Positions 52,882-63,663 of a stretch of 64,000 nucleotides of DNA are shown here, one piece after another. The position numbers and the translations under genes are program-made. The notes under the pieces are model-generated. The model was given only the letters and a program-made list of their open reading frames with translations. It was not told the DNA's origin and searched no databases. The stretch is from Clytia hemisphaerica (Eukaryota; Cnidaria; Hydrozoa; Leptothecata; Clytiidae), in the NCBI GenBank assembly GCA_902728285.1, contig CACVBU010000178.1, positions 1,302,001 through 1,366,000 of the forward strand, given 5' to 3'. Each line of letters starts with the position of its first letter. Position 1 is the stretch's first letter.

Positions 52882-55800
52882 TTAGTAAAATGGTTCTTTA
52901 TTATCGGATGAATTGTCTTCATCCGAGTGAGTCTTCTCAATTACATCGTGGTCCTTTGAAACGCTTTGCATTCTCATATCATACGATTCTGACGCACTCT
53001 CATAACTTTTGACGGGGGTTGGAGCATCTACATGGTCCACTATGTTTCGCTGTGCAATATTCATCATAATGTTATCGTTTGGACCCCCTTCTTCGGGTCC
53101 TTCATCTTTTGGCTGCTGTATTGGATCATTTGAGTTTGATGTATCTTCCATTACCTCGCCTGTAAAGAAAAAAGTTCATTCACCATTTTTAGACATGGCG
53201 TTTAAGCACGAAGGGCTAGGATGTCGTACTTTTGCTGAAAAGTGTGCCGTGGTTAGTTAAGAAATCCTACCTAAGTCACGTAACATTACAATAGAATTTC
53301 AGCGCTTGACCCATCAGAAGTTTCACGGGTTTTCGAAAAAAATAGCAACAATATTTTTTGCGATATTCACTTTTTTTTGCCTGCGATGGCTTAAAGCCTG
53401 ACATCTAACCCTTCGGGCTTTATAAATCTATGGTTTTCGCCTGTTATAGCAAAATTCATAAAACATCAGCAAAAACTCGATACAGGTCAGAGCAGCATTA
53501 CAACACTTCCTTCTCACAGACCCACTGGGGACCTCCTCAAACTGGAAAAATCGGCCAAAAAATCGTCCCCGATTGAAAGTTTCACTCCAGTTTTTGTGTC
53601 GCTGAGAATAATCAAATAAACAAATCCTCACAGCAAGCTACTGTGCTATTTTCTATCCTCACTATTTTAGCCAACGAAGTCTTGTGTTCCTATAGAGTTT
53701 TCTCTTATTTACTTTTATTAAAAAAACGGGTCCGAGATTTTAAATACAGGACAGTGCATGAGATTCACAGTAGCTCTCAGGGATATTTCGTTTGCTGTGA
53801 TACACTTAAGTGGATAAATTTTCGCGTGGATTAATTTTCGCGGTTTTCGCGAATTTTGGCCATTTTCGCGAAATTTAGTCCACGCGAAAATTTTGAAGGC
53901 CTTTGATTCGCGAAAATTAATCCACGCGAAAATTTTGAATTTGTGTTTTTTGCCCAAAAGCCCTAGGAAAATGAAAGAAATCAGGTGAAAAACAGGCGAA
54001 TAAAATAAAATCCTCGCGAAAACTTTCGAACAGGTTGATTCGCGAAATTAAATCCTCGCGAAAGGTAACTTTTTTCGCCTCGCGAAATTAAATCCACGCG
54101 AAAATTTATCCACTTAAGGTACACCACATAGCCTTGGCTCAACAACTGATATCTATTTGTACTAGAATGATATTAAAATTGTTTTACCTAAAATTGGCCC
54201 GAAAAGGAATAGAAATGGCTTCGAATAACTGAAGATCGAATAACTAAAGTTCAAATAACCGAGAATGTTTTTGCATGGGTTTGGTAAGCAGATCTAAGGG
54301 GAACACTTTTGCATTTCGAATAACCGAATTCTTGGGATAAGTGCAGGTTCGAATAACCGGGAATCTACTGTATTCTTACAAAAAGACTTACTGAGTGTGT
54401 TCGAAGGTCTATTGATCAGCGTACAAGTCATATAATACAACACCAATGTAATATGCCATACTAATGCATTACGAAAACGTTTTCTTAGAATCGGATGTAG
54501 CCATGGGTTTACCACGCTGTGCAATGCAGCCAATCGGAACGCGAGCATTGTATACCAATCGTCAACCGGCACTTTTGCTAATCCAAGGATAAACAAGACC
54601 TGGAACGATGAAGTACCGTTTTTATATTCTACAGAATCGTCGTCTTAGTCTGTTTTAATAAGGATCAGTGATGAATGGCTCTTAACAAATGCATACATTT
54701 TTCATGTTGATGGTGAAATAAAATATTCTTTGCTCGATTCTTGATATTCATGACGTAATCTTTTATACGGTACGGAAACACCCGAGAAACACTGGGAGTT
54801 TGCCACCAGTTTTGAATTTAAACAATGAAACTCGTGGCAAACGCCCGTTGTTTTCCGTGTATTTCCGTATAAAAGATTACGTCATTAATATCAAGAATCA
54901 CTGCTAGTCTGTTAATCAGACTCGAAAAACTGTGTCGATAAACAAAAGTTGAGAAAAAGTTGGATTCCAAAGAACCTAGGTTAGAAAAAAACGTTAGAAA
55001 GACGATTCTCATTTACTCTGACGTTTTTGGGGTTACATGTGAAAAACGTGAGAAAATATCAATTACAGTTGACGCTCTCTAATTCGATCTTCAAGGGGAA
55101 TTGGATTTATTTAATAAGGGAGCTTATCGAATAAGAGAGCGTCGTTTATGAGAGTTTCTTGTTGACGGGGACTTTAAATTTTATCGAATAAGGGAGCCTA
55201 TCGAATAGTAGAACGTCGAATTAGAGAGCGTCAACTGTACTTAGAAAAAGACTTACCAACACTGGAACCCAGACCACCATTGAAACCAAACATGAAACAA
55301 CACAAAGTCGAATGAACAAGAACTCTTCGCTATGTCGATTCTGTTGTACACCACCAATCGAATGTTGTTGTCTAAAATTCGACATCTTTCGAACTGTACA
55401 TACAGATAGCGTATTACCCAAAACATTTAACAAAATAAATATCGATAAAATGACAACGTAAAAGATCACATTAAATACGATTCGTATTGCCGAGACATGT
55501 TCTAAATCAATCATGCAAAACGTACCAGGAAAATACACAATGTTATTATGGTTATTTTGAATAATAGTCGGTAAGCTAAATACCATAGATACTGATAAAC
55601 AAGCGATGTTAAAAAGTGCTAATTTTCGTCTGGAATATGTCATATGTTCTTGGTATAAGTAAGGTTTCGCTACCGCGTAATACCGCTCAAATGTGATTGT
55701 CAATATCAGAATCATAGATTGAACGTTTGTGAATATCAAAAAGAAGGTTTGGATATCACACAACCAGCTGCGTGCTAGATATTTATTCATAACGTACATT

Positions 55801-56021
55801 ATACCTGGGATGATATAGACGACAAGAACGCAGAATAAGTCAGTCATTGTTAATATAAGGATTAACATGTTAGGTGTGTTTTTACGGTATTTCAAGATGC
55901 ATGATATTGTGGAGATGATAAAGATATTACCGATGAGACCAAATAAGAAACTCATGAACCATGATACTGCTGCTAAGATGCGAGCATTGCTACCGAACTC
56001 ATCTGCAAGTGATAATGTCAT
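52882..56021 (-). CDS. Class A (rhodopsin-like) G-protein-coupled receptor, 416 aa
   Basis: Exons 56021-55257, 54599-54392 and 53159-52882 join in phase (1251 nt). All seven membrane helices are visible. Marks: TM1 GLIGNIF, TM2 LTMTD, the TM3 cysteine in WLCDIQ paired with one in GTFCMID, ERY in place of DRY at the end of TM3, TM6 VVWVP, and TM7 VVNPWLHPIL, in which the usual NPxxY tyrosine is His. Helix 8 follows (RKRFRNAL). The extracellular N-terminus is short, about 15 residues. The cytoplasmic tail is long, acidic and Ser/Asp-rich. The ligand is not predictable; a small molecule or peptide is possible. Both introns carry a repeat element about 20 bases from the donor. Confidence 0.9.
53802..54121. 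mobile_element. CTTAAGTGGATAAATTTT element, CGC variant
   Basis: Ends match the element at 28158 and are flanked by TA. Every inner unit reads AATTTTCGCG or CGCGAAATTA, never GGC. It lies in intron 2 of the GPCR gene. Confidence 0.75.
54225..54371. repeat. CGAATAACCG repeat in GPCR intron 2
   Basis: CGAATAAC(C/T)G(A) occurs five or six times, mostly in direct orientation, and the stretch ends ATCTACTGTA. It stops about 20 bases from the donor of GPCR exon 2. Confidence 0.6.
54736..54899. mobile_element. Hairpin MITE (TTCATGACGTAAT family), copy 3
   Basis: Outer arms GATTCTTGATATTCATGACG and complement. The inner stem has GGGAGTTTGCCAC where the other copies have TTTTGGCCAGT. It lies in intron 1 of the GPCR gene. 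Confidence 0.75.
55065..55238. mobile_element. CAGTTGACGCTCTCTAATTCGA element, copy 2
   Basis: Same ends as 36829, TA flanks, opposite orientation. CTTATCGAATAAG and CCTATCGAATAGT lie inside. It begins 18 bases beyond the donor of GPCR exon 1. Confidence 0.75.
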
Positions 56022-56563
56022 CGTTTCTTAGAAGTCTTTTTGAAGAATCTGATGGGTTTTCGATTGTTTAAAATCAACGCCGGTGAATTTCCGTCTCGAT
56101 ATATCTTTCGGTAAGCTGGTAAACTTTGTTCCTTTGCTTTACTTCTTTTTTTCTTTGGCTTTGGGTTTCATTGACTATTCTGGGACTTCTCCATTAAAAG
56201 TCACAATTTTTCGATTCCCAGTTTATTGAATACCTGGTTTCTTTTTGTTTTGTTTTTTGTTTTGTCTTGTCACTCCCTTTTTGTTCTTTTCCAATCAATT
56301 CGAATTTTTTACAAACAAAATAAAAATCCATCTTTTTCTGCATGATATTTTTTTTTGAATGAAAAGTATGTTTTTCATTTTGAAGTCGCACTGTGTTCAA
56401 AATCAAAATATCAATCATATTGAGCATTTCGAATGCCAATAAAATTTATTAGGAGATGAATAAAATAGCAGATATTAAGTTAAATCTTGACATCTGAAGT
56501 GTTGTTCGGTTACACCGTTTTAGGAGATTTAAAAATTTTCCCAACGGCTTCTTATAGTTCCTA

Positions 56564-56905
56564 GGACGCTTTTTTTATAAGAACCATTAACATTTTTCTG
56601 AGGCTCGGCTGTTCTTTTTTTTTGGCACTTAAAATTGCTCTTATCTTGTTCTTATTATAGGGTGTAATTGAGGTATTTTAGGCGTTATACCCAATTTTTA
56701 CTACTTTAACCCCTAAATTGCTTGAAATTGAGTAATTTCAGACTCAGCATTTCAACGGTTCTGGTGGCTGGTCAGAAGACAACATGAGAGCGACTGTATT
56801 CACTTCATTGTAAGACTCAGCATTGTTCTTAAGTTGTTCTTATTTTTTAGCGATTTCGAGCCTAATTGTCCTTATAAAATTGTTCTTATATGAAAAAAGT
56901 GTATT
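56564..56905. mobile_element. GTTCTTA-variant element upstream of the GPCR gene
   Basis: Same internal order as 38432 (GAGGCTCGGCTGTTC, CCAATTTTTACTACTTT, CTTGAAATTGAGTAATTT) with an insertion of about 70 bases near 56750. Confidence 0.65.
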
Positions 56906-57188
56906 CACAAGTTCTTTAATAAAAATCCACTTCATCAATCTTCATGGAAGTTGTGATGTAATATTTTCACAGTGCTCAAAATCTGAATTAATGTTCTTCT
57001 GATAATTGGATGAAAAAACATGTGGGTTCGGTGATACAGGCTACAAGATTGTCAGAATTTCTTTTTGGAGTTTAGCTTTTGATAAAAGTCTTAGGAGATT
57101 TTTTATCTTTGTTAAATCTTTCAGCCTTCAACTTTTTGAGGTTGACCTGAAAATCATCAAAAAGTAATGTAAAAAGAGAAGATTTTCT

Positions 57189-57462
57189 TACACGCTTTTT
57201 TTTTATAAGAATGGTATAAATCCATTTCATCATGGATATTCTTTACTTTTTTGGGAAAACCATCCTAAAATATTCTTACAGCATTCTTATTACTTGGGGG
57301 TAATTGGCAATTTATAATTTAGAATGCTCTAAAAATGACATTCTTTGCTTGAATAGCAAAACTCCATGATGGTGATATTCTTAGCATATTCTTAATTTTT
57401 TGGCCATTTTCATCATGGACATTCTTATAAAGTGTATTCTTATAAAAAAAAAGCGTGTATGT
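57189..57462. mobile_element. ATTCTTA-variant MITE cluster, copy 1
   Basis: Ends ACACGCTTTTTTTTTATAAG and complement with TA flanks. ATTCTTA and TTTCATCATGGA recur inside. Shorter relatives follow at 57577-57665 and 57800-57900, giving three copies in 700 bases. Confidence 0.7.
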
Positions 57463-58358
57463 GTATGCATTAAAGAATAAATACAATGTATTAAATAGCT
57501 GTGTAAAGTTCAAAGTTTAGAAAATTATAAAAGCAGAAATATATACATAAAAAAAAAGAAACGAAAATTTTCATCAAGGTAATATTCTTACGATATTCTT
57601 AATTTTTTGACCATTTTCATCATGAACATTCTTATAAAGTGTATTCTTATAAAAAAAAGCGTGTATTTTCATGCATTAAAGAATAAATACAATGTATTAA
57701 ACAGCTATTTAAACTACAAAGTAAAAGGTGTGGAAAGGAACAGCTAAAATAAAATAGGTCAGCTCGAGAAGGTTTTAGATGCCTTTGAAAATATATTCAT
57801 AAAAAAAATGATGACAAAATTCTTATCATGTTCTTAATTTTTTGGCCATTTTCATCATGGACATTTTTATAAAGTGTATTCTTATAAAAAAAACGTGTAT
57901 AGCTTGCAGATTTCCTTCAGAATGCAACGCAAAAAGATAGGCACGAGTCTCGCATTGAGAGCTTGCATATCGTAGTAAGCGCTTATCAAGAATCTTGTTG
58001 AAATAATTGACATTTTTTATGAAAGAAGACCACCTTATTCATGACCATCAGAAACAGAAAGGTCATCGAGATATGTTGTAATTGATCCAGAAATCGTGTC
58101 AAAACTTGAAACATACCGTTCGATTTCCAAGTGACCTGAACATATTTATTGCGCAATAAATGGTATTTGAAAATGAATCCATTTTCCGCAGTTTTCGGTT
58201 GGTTAAAAAACATTTATATATCTTTAATACAGGCATATCTTACGATTATGTAGAACTTATTTTCGGCTATTTCTGAAAACAAAGAATCATAAACCATCAT
58301 TTATGTACGTTCAAATGGTCATTCTCCATATAAATTTTATTTTAAACAATATTTCGAC

Positions 58359-59635
58359 AATATTTCCTGATCTTCCAGAAATTTATTTTAACAACGCAGC
58401 CATTGCTCGACAAGATCATCAAAAACATCTTGGTCTCATTCTTGATCATGAGCTGGCTTTTGACCGTCATCTTGATGAAAAAATTAAAAAAGCCAATCAA
58501 GGTATTGGTCTTATTCGTCGGCTTCGTGCATTCCTACCTAGGGATTCACTAGTCACGATATTTAAAACCCATATTAGACCACATTTAGATTATGGAGATG
58601 TCGTGTATGATCGTCCAGGTAATTCCACTTTTTCTGAAAAACTAGAATCAGTTCAATATGATGCTTGTCTTGCAATAACTGGATGTTTCAGAGGAACTTC
58701 CAGAGAAAAAATTTATCTTGAGTTAGGTCTTGAAAGCCTGTCGGACAGGCGACTAAGTCGAAGACTAATTTACTTTTATAAAATAATCAATGGCTTTGCA
58801 CCTGCTTATCTCTCAAATGTTCTTCCTCCCCAAAGAGGGGAGGAGGAACGTAGGGCAGGGCGGAGGATACAACCACCATTTGAGGCACCATTTTGTAGGA
58901 CTGAACGTTACCGTGCCTCATTTTTCCCCTTTTGCATCAATGAATGGAATAACCTGGGCGAAAATATACGAAATCTTCCTTCTATTTCATTATTCAAACA
59001 AGCCATTCTTAAATTTCTCAGACCTTGCGCTAACTCAGTTTTCAGGGCTAGTGACAACGATGGAGTGGTTCTACTTAACCGATTAAGGGTTGGTTTCAGT
59101 CATCTTCGGGACCACAAATTTAGACATAACTTTGCAGACACAATCGACCCATTCTGCAACTGTCGAAGTAATTCTGTTGAAACGACACAACATTTCCTGA
59201 TGCATTGCTCTGATTACTCCAATAACAGACTTGTTATGTTCGACAGCCTTCTTCAACTTGACATAACCTTGTTTCCATTTAATCCCAAAACATTGTGTAG
59301 AATACTTCTTTATGGCGACCCCGATTTTAGCATTATCCAAAATCATGATATATTGAGTATAACGATAAAATTTATCTGTGATACAAGCCGTTTTGGGGGA
59401 CCGTTATTTTAGTCTACTCCAAATGCTCTCCTAGCTTCTTTTAGTTTTTGTTTTTTATTTCTGTTAGTATTTATCCTCTGTAGTTTGTTTTCTTTTTTCC
59501 ATTTATTAGTTAATTTAATAGTTTATTGTTAGCTTAGTAGGGTTCCTACCTCCTGGCGGTATGATCTGGTGGTCCTTTTGCGGGAGGTTAGGAACCTTTA
59601 GTTTTGTACTATTTGTTCGTGTTACCTATATATAG

Positions 59636-59674
<39 letters not shown>
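58359..59674 (+). mobile_element. 5'-truncated LINE with poly(A) tail
   Basis: The element begins abruptly in the C-terminal part of a reverse transcriptase and ends in about 41 A (59636-59676). The 11-bp duplication AATATTTCGAC stands at 58348-58358 and 59675-59685. Truncation at the 5' end and a target duplication are the mark of target-primed reverse transcription. About 220 bases of 3' UTR follow the stop. Confidence 0.9.
58360..59412 (+). pseudogene. LINE ORF2 C-terminal fragment (reverse transcriptase thumb and tail)
   Basis: About 350 codons without a stop. KHLGLILDHELAFDRHLDEK and HIRPHLDYGDVVYD are typical of the region after the reverse transcriptase palm in Jockey/CR1-like elements. 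Near the end a C-x-C...H...H-x-C knuckle (CNCRSN, TTQHFLMHC) is present. The endonuclease and catalytic YxDD parts are missing, so it cannot move by itself. The ATG at 58303 belongs to flanking DNA. The open frame suggests a recent arrival. Confidence 0.88.
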
Positions 59675-59679
<5 letters not shown>

Positions 59680-59689
59680 TTCGACCTTC

Positions 59690-60560
59690 TTAGTGGAGCT
59701 CTTCATCGGATTTTTACCATTGTGTTTTTTGATTGGTCTTCGGTGGTCTGGTTAATCTAGTACTTAATCTGGAAATTTTGCTTCAAAATGCACTTTATTG
59801 TAAAGGGTGAAGGACTCGAAATCTTGAACGTTTGGATAAACGAGTTTGAAGCCTGATCAGTCTGCTTTTAACTCATGCAACCAAAACACCTTTCTCGAAA
59901 AACAGTTCATTCCTATTTTTCAGCTCTCCATCAGTCTTTGCATGCGTTTTCTTAGGGGAAGTTGGTTGTTTGAGTATTTTTTAAGTTTGTTCGAACAGAA
60001 AAGTCTTTCAAACGATATCAAACCACCTTCCCCTCGCCTCTTCACTCATCAACAATTTCATACATTGTTTACTATTTTTTCCCGGGCCATTTCTGAGAAG
60101 TTGAAATTTGTTGGGATAGGTGTAATATATGAATCTTGAAATATGGTTTAATCTAGAGGAACTTTTATGGATTCTTGAACAGTGTCTGTGCCTCGATCGA
60201 AGGGCATTGCCGGGTATCTATTCTCACAGAAATCGAACTTACAAATTTAGCCAGGCTTTGTAAAAAGACAAAAAATGCCCTTAATTTATGTGATTGCCTT
60301 TGGTCATGCCCTCAATCGAGTGAAAATAAGTGCCAATCGTTTTCGTCAATCAAAAGGGACTTTCGTCGGCCGATGAGGGAAAACACATGGCACTTTAAAA
60401 GAAATTTACTAGTACTGCAAGAGAAAATGCCACGTTAGAGCCATAGTCTCCGATTACACTGTCCATTCATTTTACTTTGTTACAGTATGTGTAACTTTCT
60501 TCAAGAAGAAAAAACACGATAACCCTGTTTTGTTTTAATACCTCAGCGCAATGTTTCAGG
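59690..60560. other. Sequence without a recognisable gene
   Basis: Small plus-strand frames at 59846-60438 show no domain, splice structure or repeat. Nothing further could be assigned. Confidence 0.3.
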
Positions 60561-60566
60561 TTCTAT

Positions 60567-60822
60567 AACGCACTTATTTTTATAAGAACAGTAGGTTTTG
60601 ACTTACTGTGCGGTTGTTCTTAATTTTTTGAAACTTTTAGGCTTATGCTCTTACGATGTTCTTAATATGCATAGTTTGTTTACTTAAAATCTGTTAAAAT
60701 CAGTACTGTCTTATTAATTTCTAAAATCTGAGGTTTAGATTGTTCTCAATTTGTTCCTAGGTTTTGGCCAATTTTTAGCCTCGTGTTCTTATAAGATTGT
60801 TCATATAGAAAAAGCCTATACA
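60567..60822. repeat. GTTCTTA-variant element, degraded
   Basis: Starts ACTTATTTTTATAAGAACAG and ends GTTCATATAGAAAAAGCCTA. Several GTTCTTA or GTTCTCA motifs occur inside. Confidence 0.5.
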
Positions 60823-61436
60823 CCTGCATATCATGGAAATTTAGCATCTAATTATGTTTTTGTTTCGATCTTCCGTCCAATATAAACATATAAACCGGCT
60901 GTTTAATTTTTACAAAATTTGGTATCAGACTTTTTTCCTTCTTTAAATGCAAGGGACCACCTCAAAGATGGAAAAGGTCACCAGAAAGGTCCTCACGAGA
61001 CTTACTTCAAATATGTTATGTATAGTGTTAAGTTCTCTGTGCTTTTAGGGGATTTATTTGTCCGAAATTGATTTACTAGTCTTCAATGCATGCGATGTAG
61101 TTCAATCCTCGAGCTGGCAACTACATAATTTTACGCTTAAAGAAACATTTATGGGCATTTCAACAGCTTGTCATGACTCAAAAACGATTGCTCTTTATAA
61201 AAAAAACGAAAAAAAAGCTCTTATATATTGTTTTTGAAAGCTGAAGCATAGCCACATAGGGCTTTCAAACATTTCCAAGGAATTGCATATTTGAACTCTA
61301 TATTATATCTGGATATAATACATTTAGTTGAATTTGACAAGGTGTGCATAGTCCCCTAGCCTATGATTCTAGGATTTTAATACATATTTTTTGGTTTTAT
61401 TTGTATTTTCTTCAGGAAAACTTGGCACCTTACATG

Positions 61437-61464
61437 TTTTTTTTTTTTTTTTTTTTTTTTTTTT
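61437..61464. repeat. Run of 28 T
   Basis: Could be the poly(A) tail of a minus-strand retrotransposed sequence lying to its right. I found no recognisable body there. Confidence 0.8.
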
Positions 61465-61897
61465 GTAGCATAGTATTTGCAATGATAAAAAGATCTAAAA
61501 ATAGTACAACGTAATTCTGCTAATATTGATGATAAAATAAAAATCTTTCCTTAGAAACTAAAAAACATTCGCAGGAGTAAGAAGAAGACATTACTGTCTT
61601 TTCACCTAACCCCTAATGTTCGTGAAAGATCAAGATCTAACTATGTTGCAGCCCAATATCACCTTGAGGTAAGAGTTTCACTCAAGTGCTCAAAAGTGTT
61701 TGAACCTTTGAATGTGACTGCCATCCGTACCACTTACCCGATCAGTACCCTACCAAAATGATTCAAATAGCGCTAAAAATTGGTCCCCCTAAAATTCCCC
61801 CAATTATCATTGAAAAATACGAAATTTCGTGGCTGAATTTTCATTCAACAGTTAAAAAATCCCCAGTAAATCTCACTGGGTCACTGAGTGTGTAGGC

Positions 61898-62120
61898 TTT
61901 ATATTTTCTATAAGAACAAAGTATATAAGAACATAAAGTTTAGAGGCCAAATAAATCTAACAACTAAGAACATTTCAAGGTTTTGAGAGCTCTAGAATAA
62001 TGCAATCCCTTAGAAAATTACATCAGATACTCAGAAAATGCTGAAAATAGGAATGTTTCTAGGCTTGAGAAAGCCCAAAGGTTTCGAACGATATTGACGT
62101 TCTCATAAAAAAAACTCGTT
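61898..62120. mobile_element. TAAGAAC-variant MITE
   Basis: TTCTATAAGAACAAAGTATATAAGAACATAAAG opens it in two parts of under 20 bases, and GTTCTCATAAAAAAAACTCGT closes it. It is more decayed than the neighbour at 62267. Confidence 0.5.
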
Positions 62121-62266
62121 GATGGAGCGGAGAAAAATTAAGACAAATGTATACAATATTCCAATGTATTTCTTTTGGTGTATTTCATATTGATGACGTA
62201 TAAACAAATCGAAAATGAAATCTAGAAGATCATAAACCTAACAATTTTACATATATACACTAAGGC

Positions 62267-62523
62267 ACTACATGTTTTTTTATATAAGAACAAACTATAT
62301 AAGAACATAAGGCTTCGATGGCCAAACTGTTAAGAACAAGTTAAGAACATTTTGAGGCTTTGCAGACTCTAAAATGGCCAATTTTTTTAAGAAAATAAAC
62401 AAAAATGCTCACAAAATGATGAAAATAAGAACATGTTAAGAACACTTTTTAGGCTTGAAACTCAAAAAGTAAAGAACATCCTAAGGCTTCAAATTTTTTG
62501 GATGTTCTTATAAAAAAACGTGT
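62267..62523. mobile_element. TAAGAAC-variant MITE, well preserved
   Basis: Ends ACATGTTTTTTTATATAAG and TTCTTATAAAAAAACGTGTA. It is a near match to the reverse complement of the copy at 49141, with GGCTTCGATGGCCAAACTG inside. Confidence 0.7.
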
Positions 62524-63106
62524 AATGCTGAGAAAAAGGTTTTCTAAACTACCATACTATTTAAGAAAATTTCCAAATAATATAACATTTATTATAAAAA
62601 AAAGTTTCTTTTAAAATATTACTTTAAAACTTTTTTCAATATTATTTACAGGTATTATTTAACAAAAACGACAAAAAGGGGCTGAAGAATTTTTTTAGGT
62701 TATCTAAAAGCATGACTCAAGTAGAAAAAAAACTGCTGACTTTGCGCGTTTTTCATACATTTTCATTATACTTTCACATTTTGGCGAGTTTGCTAAGTAT
62801 CACTGATTTCAGTGCAGTGTGTGATCTAGGGGTTCTACAATAAGGATATACTTATAACACATATTATAAATAAGGTAAATTTTGGAACAAGAACAAAATG
62901 TTTTGGGAAACAATATTTAAACTTTCAAAAAAAAAAGAGTTATGTACAAATAAAAATTTACAGGGAAAAATATTCTTTACATATATCTACAAATTTTTAG
63001 TTCTGCCGATAATTTGATTAATCTGGACGTTTAGCCACAGTTAAAATCTGGTAATTCCTAGCTTTGTACTAGGCAGTTCGCTAACCCAATCTAACAATCT
63101 AAAACG

Positions 63107-63112
63107 TTTATT
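63107..63112 (-). terminator. Polyadenylation hexamer next to the hemopexin stop
   Basis: AATAAA on the minus strand overlaps the last base of the stop codon at 63112-63114. Confidence 0.4.
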
Positions 63113-63663
63113 TAATTATGACAATAACCGTGACAATTATCCATGGTTAGGTCCCAACTCTCGCAATTGTAGACATTAGGTGTGGGCGCCACTTGGCAAA
63201 GATATATCTCACATACATTCTGCCATTGATAAGTTGGGTAAAGTCCATCGGCAATATTTTTCACCGGATCCCAAATATAAAAATATCTACCAACAAAGAA
63301 ATATGTTCTACCATCATAACTCCATGTAAAAGCAGTATCAATACGCCCTGGAAGCCCTGGGAATACATTTCTAATTAATTTTGGCCAACCGTCGGCTACT
63401 TTTTCGGCAGGGATGATGCTACGTTGCCAATTAGTTTCGACTTTGTCCCATTTGTAGACCCATTCGTCTTGAAAAAGGAAAGAAGTAGGTTTTGTTTTGC
63501 CGGTTATGTCGTCTTTGTAATCCATCACCATAGCTGCATCAATATATTTGTGATGCTTTAGGCCACGGAATCCTACATCGTAACCGTTCTTGTTCAGATT
63601 GAACAAAGGACTGCGGTTTACTGTGGGATCGTTGGTTGAATCGTAAATGTAATAACCGTCTTT
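63112..63663 (-). CDS. Last exon of a hemopexin-repeat protein
   Basis: Partial gene. The exon codes 183 residues and starts at a phase-0 acceptor (TTACAG before KDGYYIYD). It contains two or more hemopexin blades: KYIDAAMVM with FLFQDEWVYKWD, then PGRIDTAFTWSYDGRTYFFV with GRYFYIWD. These are the DAAF-and-F-F/Y-W marks of the beta-propeller found in matrix metalloproteases and vitronectin-like proteins. A Cys-containing tail (NVYNCESWDL, NCHGYCHN) follows. The upstream exons and any catalytic domain lie beyond the right edge, and I could not identify the previous exon in 63664-64000 with confidence. Confidence 0.85.
   Translation of the reverse strand, partial: KDGYYIYDSTNDPTVNRSPLFNLNKNGYDVGFRGLKHHKYIDAAMVMDYKDDITGKTKPTSFLFQDEWVYKWDKVETNWQRSIIPAEKVADGWPKLIRNVFPGLPGRIDTAFTWSYDGRTYFFVGRYFYIWDPVKNIADGLYPTYQWQNVCEIYLCQVAPTPNVYNCESWDLTMDNCHGYCHN

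Noticed and set aside
59846..60438. Two plus-strand frames of 87-97 codons after the LINE
   Set aside because: No domain, no splice support and no relation to the LINE; expected by chance.
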